From GCA-2733415 sp049614485 (GTDB lineage: Bacteria; Bacteroidota; Bacteroidia; Flavobacteriales; Flavobacteriaceae), in assembly GCA_049614485.1 (NCBI GenBank), contig JBMZDR010000031.1:1-18700 (forward strand): a stretch of 18,700 bases of DNA, written 5' to 3'. Shown here piece by piece: positions 14,631 through 18,700 of the stretch; positions within the stretch are counted from its first letter, which is position 1, and every line of letters starts with the position of its first letter. The notes below the pieces were generated by a model that was not told the origin of the DNA, did no database searches, and saw only the letters and a program-made list of their open reading frames with translations. The translations under genes and the position numbers were made by a program.

Positions 14631-14746
14631 GTTATTTCGAGCACTTGTGCCATTTCGACTTTAGGGGGAATGGCACCGAAATAATCACGCACAGTTAAGT
14701 CTTTTTATGTGATTTCTCACTCCACTGCGTTTCGTTTCGAAATGAC
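14631..14746. repeat. palindromic intergenic element (TTTCGA-type, REP/MITE-like)
   Basis: The ends are inverted repeats with one mismatch: GTTATTTCGA (14631-14640) and TCGAAATGAC (14737-14746). Inside are a perfect 7-bp stem, TGCCATT (14648-14654) with AATGGCA (14669-14675), and an imperfect pair, GAAATAATCAC with GTGATTTC. The words ATTTCGA and TCGAAATGAC, with GTGATTTCTC and CTGCGTTTCG, match the dispersed GTCATTTCGA...GAGAAATC elements I recall between genes in many Flavobacteriaceae. It fills the gap between two convergent genes and may also stop transcription from both sides. No transposase is present. Confidence 0.65.
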
Positions 14747-14759
14747 TAAATTAGTGAGC

Positions 14760-15452
14760 CTACTCTCCTAAATACTGTTTTTCAAAAGCAATGGGGCAGA
14801 TGGCGTTTTCGGCATTAAAATCGCCTATTTTCGTGCGGCGTAATTTTGATAAATGCCCACCTGATTGTAAAGCTTTACCGAAATCAAATGCTAAAGAACG
14901 AATATAAGTTCCTTTACTACATACGACTCTAAATTCAACTTTAGGCAAATCAATGTTTGTAATTTCAAATTCAGAAATGTTGATTTGTCTTGGTTCAACA
15001 ATAACATCTTCGTTGTTTCTAGCGTATTCATACAAACGTTTTCCGTCTTTTTTTAAGGCAGAAAATACAGGGGGATATTGTTGAATGTCACCAATAAATT
15101 GAGTTGTAGTTTCGTGAATTAACTTTTCAGTAATATGATCTGTAGGAAATGTTTCAGTAACCTCACTTTCTAAATCGTAAGACGGTGTTGTGCCACCTAA
15201 GGTAATTTCTCCAGTGTACTCTTTTATTTGGCCTTGAAATTCACTCAAACGCTTGGTGAATTTTCCTGTACAAATTACTAATAAACCTGTTGCTAACGGG
15301 TCTAAAGTTCCGGCGTGACCTACTTTTATTTTCTTGATGTCAAATGCTTTTCTGATCACCCAACGCACTTTGTTTACTGCTTGAAAAGAGCTCCAAGTTA
15401 AGGGTTTGTCAATCAATAATATTTGTCCAGATTTAAAGTCTTCTGCAGTCAT
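14760..15452 (-). CDS. truB: tRNA pseudouridine-55 synthase TruB
   Basis: This 230-residue enzyme makes pseudouridine 55 in the tRNA T-loop. Motifs are GQILLIDKPLTWSSFQAV near the start, VGHAGTLDPLATGLL with the catalytic Asp51, GGTTPSYDLESEV, YPPVFSALKKDGKRLYEYAR and CSKGTYIRSLAFDFG. The length is at the short end of the bacterial range, without the C-terminal PUA domain, as is usual in Bacteroidota. It is the last gene of the minus operon ftsX-DUF3098-uppP-truB. Its ATG lies 3 bases after the uppP stop, which implies coupled translation. Confidence 0.97.
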   Translation of the reverse strand: MTAEDFKSGQILLIDKPLTWSSFQAVNKVRWVIRKAFDIKKIKVGHAGTLDPLATGLLVICTGKFTKRLSEFQGQIKEYTGEITLGGTTPSYDLESEVTETFPTDHITEKLIHETTTQFIGDIQQYPPVFSALKKDGKRLYEYARNNEDVIVEPRQINISEFEITNIDLPKVEFRVVCSKGTYIRSLAFDFGKALQSGGHLSKLRRTKIGDFNAENAICPIAFEKQYLGE

Positions 15453-15455
15453 TTT

Positions 15456-16250
15456 TTAATTCAATAAAGTGTAACTAATAGCAATTGCACCTACAATAAA
15501 GCAGTAGATAGCAAAATAGGATAATTTGCTTTTCTTAACCAAAGATATCATCCAAGTGCAGGCAAATAGCCCAGAAATAAAAGCGGCAATAAACCCAGCT
15601 GAAAGCGGTATAATTTGGTTGCTTTCAAATGACAAATCACCTCCTAAAATATCTTTGGCTATTTTTCCAAAGATTAATGGTACCACCATTAAAAATGAAA
15701 AACGTGCGGCTTTTGTTTTGTCAACACCTAATAATACTGATGTAGATATGGTTGCTCCAGAGCGTGAAATTCCTGGTAACATGGCTATCGCTTGTGAGAT
15801 TCCGATCAATATAGCGTTTGTTGTTGATACATTTTTTGTGGTGTTCTTTGCTTTGTCTGCTAAAAATAACAAAGCTCCAGTGATTAGTAACATGAATCCA
15901 ACAAGCATGATGCTGCCGCCAAATAATTGTTCTAATTCATCTTCAAAAAACAGTCCAACAATTACGGCCGGAATCATAGATAATCCGATTTTAAAAACGA
16001 ATTGCATGTCGTCATTCCACTTGAATTTTAGGCAGCCTTTTATGATGTCTAAAATATCTTTTCTGAAAATAACCACGGTACTTAATGCCGTTGCAAAATG
16101 CAATACAACTGTGAATAGTAGACTTTCTTCACCAACAGATGTATCGCCTAAAATGGCTTTTCCTAATTCTAGATGTCCAGATGAAGATACTGGTAAAAAT
16201 TCAGTTAACCCTTGAATAATGCCAAGGATAATTGCTTTAATGATGTCCAT
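15456..16250 (-). CDS. uppP: undecaprenyl-diphosphatase UppP (BacA)
   Basis: This 264-residue polytopic inner-membrane phosphatase turns undecaprenyl diphosphate into the monophosphate carrier for peptidoglycan and O-antigen lipids. Its loss raises bacitracin sensitivity. The catalytic segments are QGLTEFLPVSSSGHLE (13-28, with Glu17 and His26) and PGISRSGATIS (159-169, with Arg163). The E. coli Glu17 position is Gln13 here, a common variant. About seven or eight hydrophobic helices are visible. The start codon directly abuts the DUF3098 stop (TAA-ATG), and truB begins 3 bases after its own stop, so it is the third of four cotranscribed genes. Confidence 0.97.
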   Translation of the reverse strand: MDIIKAIILGIIQGLTEFLPVSSSGHLELGKAILGDTSVGEESLLFTVVLHFATALSTVVIFRKDILDIIKGCLKFKWNDDMQFVFKIGLSMIPAVIVGLFFEDELEQLFGGSIMLVGFMLLITGALLFLADKAKNTTKNVSTTNAILIGISQAIAMLPGISRSGATISTSVLLGVDKTKAARFSFLMVVPLIFGKIAKDILGGDLSFESNQIIPLSAGFIAAFISGLFACTWMISLVKKSKLSYFAIYCFIVGAIAISYTLLN

Positions 16251-16493
16251 TTAGTTGTCTTTCTTCTTATTAAAAAGAATGGCGTAAACTTGAATTCCAA
16301 AACCAATTAACACTAATGTTGGTGCTAAACGTATGCGTTGAAAATTGTAAATAGCCGGATTAAAAACGTTAGGATCATCACTTCCACCGCCAGACATTAA
16401 TATGAAACCAACGGCAATTACAGCCAAGCCAATAAACATAAGCTTGTAGTTTGCTTTTTTAAAAATGAAATCTGGTTTTTGTTCTTTACTCAT
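16251..16493 (-). CDS. DUF3098 small membrane protein
   Basis: This 80-residue protein has two predicted membrane helices (about 17-35 and 56-73) and a Gly-rich, Asn/Pro-containing loop (SGGGSDDPNVFNPAIYNFQRIRLAP). The N-terminus KPDFIFKKANYKLMFIGLAVI and the loop are the recognised features of DUF3098, a Bacteroidota family with no assigned function that typically sits between ftsX and uppP. The conserved location suggests a link to cell-wall synthesis or division, but that is inference. It is 33 bases after ftsX and directly abuts uppP. Confidence 0.9.
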   Translation of the reverse strand: MSKEQKPDFIFKKANYKLMFIGLAVIAVGFILMSGGGSDDPNVFNPAIYNFQRIRLAPTLVLIGFGIQVYAILFNKKKDN

Positions 16494-16526
16494 AGTAGAA
16501 TGGTATGTTTTAATGCCAAGTTTTGG

Positions 16527-17402
16527 CTAGTATAAATCTTCTGTTTTTAAATTTAAGAAACGCTGTGTTGCAAAGAAGGTACTGATCCATGTAATTACGA
16601 TTCCTAAAATTACTACGCCTAAACATAAAATGGCAAAAATAGTTGGTTGCGCTAAGAGTTGTAATTCAGGTAAATTCTTATCTAAATAATAAGCTACAAC
16701 TACTAAACCAGCTACGGCAATTAAGGATCCTATAATCCCCAAACGGATGCTTTTCCATATAAATGGACGTCTGATAAAATGCTTTGTAGCTCCAACCATT
16801 TGCATAGTTTTTATAATAAAGCGCTTTGAATAAACAGCTAATCTAATAGAACTGTTAATTAATAGCATGGCAATAAATGCAAAAACACCACTAATGGCAA
16901 TTAGCCAAAAACTAATACGTTTCACATTTTTATTCATTAGTGACACTAAGTCGATATCATAGCGTACTTCATCAATATAGTTTTTTTTAAGTAAATCGGT
17001 TTTAATCTCTTCTAAACTATTTAAAGTTACAAATTCACTATTTAAAAACACATCAATTGAATTTTGAAACGGATTGTAACCAATAAAGTCCATAAACTCT
17101 TCACCGTTTTCTTCTTGAGCAATAGTTGCAGCTTCCTCTTTTGAAATAAATCGTGATGATTTTACATAGTCTGAGAGCTTCAAACTTTGTTGCAGTTGCT
17201 TAATTTCAACGTCTTTCACGCCTTCTTTCAAATCAATAGATAAGGCAATTTGTTCTTTAAAGTGTTTTTCTACTTTAGTAGCATTGATGACTAATAAGCC
17301 TAAAACACCTAATAAAAACAGTACTAAGGTAATACTGAGAATTACAGAAAAATAAGAGGATATTAACCGTCTTTTTTGATATTTCTCAAAGGATGCGCTC
17401 AT
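16527..17402 (-). CDS. ftsX: cell division protein FtsX (permease-like)
   Basis: This 291-residue inner-membrane protein is the FtsE partner and, in model bacteria, activates septal peptidoglycan hydrolases. The topology is standard. Helix 1 (about 16-39, YFSVILSITLVLFLLGVLGL) is followed by a periplasmic extracellular domain (about 45-160, containing YVKSSRFISKEEAATIAQEE and NPFQNSIDVFL). The last three helices are at about 165-187, 218-240 and 253-277. The cytoplasmic segment MQMVGATKHFIRRPFIWKS (201-219) is the typical FtsX/MacB-type coupling region. It is the first gene of the operon. No ftsE is in the window, as is usual in Flavobacteria, where it lies elsewhere. No consensus -7 element was found upstream. 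Confidence 0.94.
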   Translation of the reverse strand: MSASFEKYQKRRLISSYFSVILSITLVLFLLGVLGLLVINATKVEKHFKEQIALSIDLKEGVKDVEIKQLQQSLKLSDYVKSSRFISKEEAATIAQEENGEEFMDFIGYNPFQNSIDVFLNSEFVTLNSLEEIKTDLLKKNYIDEVRYDIDLVSLMNKNVKRISFWLIAISGVFAFIAMLLINSSIRLAVYSKRFIIKTMQMVGATKHFIRRPFIWKSIRLGIIGSLIAVAGLVVVAYYLDKNLPELQLLAQPTIFAILCLGVVILGIVITWISTFFATQRFLNLKTEDLY

Positions 17403-17472
17403 GAAATTAGATTGAATTTAAAGGGTAAAAATACTAAAAGTAAAATGAACTTGTAATTAAATTAACTAAACT

Positions 17473-17502
17473 TTTGTCTTTCATGCATTAACTGTAAATT
17501 TG
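17473..17502 (+). promoter_or_regulatory. promoter of the UbiA-family gene
   Basis: TTTG (17473-17476) and TAAATTTG (17495-17502) are separated by 18 bases, a good match in sequence and spacing. The element ends at 17502, so translation cannot begin at the in-frame TTG at 17504. This favours the ATG at 17525. Confidence 0.75.
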
Positions 17503-17524
17503 ATTGAACATAAATAACTCCAAT

Positions 17525-18385
17525 ATGTTAAAAGATTTGAAAATTTCACGCCCAGGTTTGTGGTTTCCAACACTATGGATTTACCTGATTCCGTTTAGTT
17601 TATCTGATAGTTATTGGACAACTCCAATATTCTGGATAGGTTTACTCTTTGTTACTTTTCCGCTAAATTATTTGGTTTACGGATTAAATGATTATAATGA
17701 TATTGCAGCAGATGCTGTCAACTCTAGAAAAGGAAATTATCTGTTTGGAGCAAAAGCAACAAAGCAAGAATTAAGTCATGTGCCCAAACGAATTGCATTA
17801 GTGTTATTACCTTTCATAATTGGATTCACTTACATTGCAGGAATCGAAATGTTTTTTCTACTTCTATTTATGATTGTTGTAAACATAATCTATAATTTCA
17901 AACCGTTTAGAATTAAAGAACGACCGCCATTTGAAATTTTTATACAGATTGGGTACGTAGTTACAGCCTATTTTTCGGTGGTTTTAAACGACATGCCAAT
18001 GTTACCTTGGCAAACAGTGTTGTACTTAACGTTATTTGCTTTTCAAGCACATGTTGCAGGAGAAATTATGGATATAGAACCTGATAGAATTGCAGGTAAA
18101 CGTACAACTGCAACTTTAATAGGTAGAAAAAACACGAAACTTCTCATGCTAATATTATTACTTTTAGAATGTTATATCCTTAGTGTCTGGTTTCAAGATT
18201 ATGTGTTAGCTGGGTTCTTAGGGGTCTTTTCACTCTGGTTAATACTTGATGTTTTTGTATTTTTTAAAGACAAGCCTTACAGCTTACCACAGATGAAATT
18301 ATTCGGGTTAGCTATGAATATTTCAGCTATTGCTTCAATGATTTGGGTGTTGTATTCCGGTAAATTATTATCACCAATTTTTTAA
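17525..18385 (+). CDS. UbiA-family prenyltransferase, CrtEb/lycopene elongase-like
   Basis: This 286-residue intramembrane prenyltransferase has about eight or nine hydrophobic helices. The start ATG 17525 was preferred over TTG 17504 because the promoter ends at 17502. The first Asp-rich motif, NDYNDIAAD (55-63), sits in the context VYGLNDYNDIAADAVNSRKG. The second, DIEPDRIAGKRTTA (183-196), binds the diphosphate through Mg. The early SRPGLWFPTLW and the YG-NDxxDxxxD-N-RKG pattern resemble CrtEb and archaeal lycopene elongases that prenylate carotenoids. Menaquinone, heme and ubiquinone enzymes of this family have other contexts. No carotenoid gene is adjacent here, so the substrate is uncertain. 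It is monocistronic and precedes leuS by 99 bases. Confidence 0.88.
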   Translation: MLKDLKISRPGLWFPTLWIYLIPFSLSDSYWTTPIFWIGLLFVTFPLNYLVYGLNDYNDIAADAVNSRKGNYLFGAKATKQELSHVPKRIALVLLPFIIGFTYIAGIEMFFLLLFMIVVNIIYNFKPFRIKERPPFEIFIQIGYVVTAYFSVVLNDMPMLPWQTVLYLTLFAFQAHVAGEIMDIEPDRIAGKRTTATLIGRKNTKLLMLILLLLECYILSVWFQDYVLAGFLGVFSLWLILDVFVFFKDKPYSLPQMKLFGLAMNISAIASMIWVLYSGKLLSPIF

Positions 18386-18419
18386 AGCAATTCAATTTTT
18401 CATTGTGCGACATTAACAG

Positions 18420-18427
18420 TAGATTTG
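18420..18427 (+). promoter_or_regulatory. -7 element of the leuS promoter
   Basis: TAGATTTG matches TAnnTTTG and lies 57 bases before the leuS ATG. The nearest TTG (18403-18405) is 14 bases away, a short spacing. The leader shows no T-box-like structure. Confidence 0.45.
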
Positions 18428-18484
18428 CATTCATAAAATTATCCTTTTCAAAGTGTATTTTGAAGAGTGACTAAGACACAGAAA

Positions 18485-18700
18485 ATGCAATATAATTTCA
18501 ACGAGATAGAAGCCAAGTGGCAAAAACATTGGGCAGAGAACCAAACGTTTAAAGCATCAAATAGTACGGGTAAACCAAAGTATTACGTGTTAGATATGTT
18601 TCCATATCCTTCGGGAGCTGGGTTGCACGTTGGACATCCGTTAGGCTATATTGCATCTGATATTTACGCGCGTTTCAAGCGTCATCAAGGCTATAATGTA
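18485..18700 (+). CDS. leuS: leucyl-tRNA synthetase, N-terminal 72 codons (partial)
   Basis: The frame reads M-QYNFNEIEAKWQKHWAENQ and runs open to the window end. The segment YVLDMFPYPSGAGLHVGHPL is the class I signature of LeuRS, with HVGH at 48-51 as the HIGH motif that binds ATP. The following GYIASDIYARFKRHQGYNV is also typical. The enzyme attaches leucine to tRNA-Leu in the cytosol. The editing domain and KMSKS loop lie beyond the window, so only the identity and the start can be judged. The upstream neighbour is the prenyltransferase, with its own promoter. Confidence 0.95.
   Translation, partial: MQYNFNEIEAKWQKHWAENQTFKASNSTGKPKYYVLDMFPYPSGAGLHVGHPLGYIASDIYARFKRHQGYNV

Noticed and set aside
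15526..16215. Long open frame on the plus strand (229 codons) opposite uppP
   Set aside because: It is fully antisense to a clear UppP gene, has no domain-like pattern and mirrors its codon bias.
18428..18484. T-box or other riboswitch in the leuS leader
   Set aside because: The leader is only about 50 bases with no T-box core or antiterminator, and T-boxes are not typical of this phylum.

Overview
The window comes from a member of the Flavobacteriaceae (Bacteroidota). It is AT-rich, has TAnnTTTG -7 promoter elements with few Shine-Dalgarno sequences, encodes a type IX secretion (T9SS) type A sorting domain, and carries a flavobacterial ftsX-DUF3098-uppP-truB gene string. Most of it is ordinary chromosomal core with small accessory genes between. 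I see no phage, insertion sequence, CRISPR array, toxin-antitoxin pair or biosynthetic cluster.

Layout. At the left edge (1-741) a minus-strand dusB is cut off at about base 52; the remaining bases up to the window edge read on the plus strand as a RecG fragment, so the edge is a rearrangement or assembly junction. Next come a small Smr-domain protein (minus) and lepA (plus, with a terminator). A small secreted protein with an RCP-CxWxG motif meets an Sco1/SenC copper chaperone tail to tail. The site-2 protease rseP precedes two tRNA-Asn(GTT) genes that differ only by one compensatory acceptor-stem pair; they have a good promoter and a terminator. A secreted cupredoxin with a T9SS tail follows, separated by a bidirectional terminator from a two-gene minus operon of small membrane proteins (GlsB/YeaQ-like and DUF3185-like). 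A membrane-anchored serine hydrolase of the beta-lactamase/PBP4* fold meets a cytosolic M14 carboxypeptidase tail to tail. A small lipoprotein and adenine deaminase are divergently transcribed, and a lipoprotein built from two tandem repeats meets the glycosylase gene tag tail to tail. A thioredoxin-like protein is followed by a palindromic repeat, then the tightly packed minus operon ftsX-DUF3098-uppP-truB. At the right edge are a UbiA-family prenyltransferase and the first 72 codons of leuS.

Working together. The ftsX operon joins septal peptidoglycan control, undecaprenyl phosphate recycling and tRNA pseudouridylation. dusB, truB, the tRNA-Asn genes, lepA and leuS form a scattered translation theme without physical linkage. 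The Sco protein and the T9SS cupredoxin both handle copper but are not adjacent. No coherent new system emerges. The items most worth checking are the recG/dusB junction, the twin tRNA-Asn genes, the repeat-built lipoprotein, the poly-A tract before the small lipoprotein, the CrtEb-like prenyltransferase and the intergenic palindromic element.
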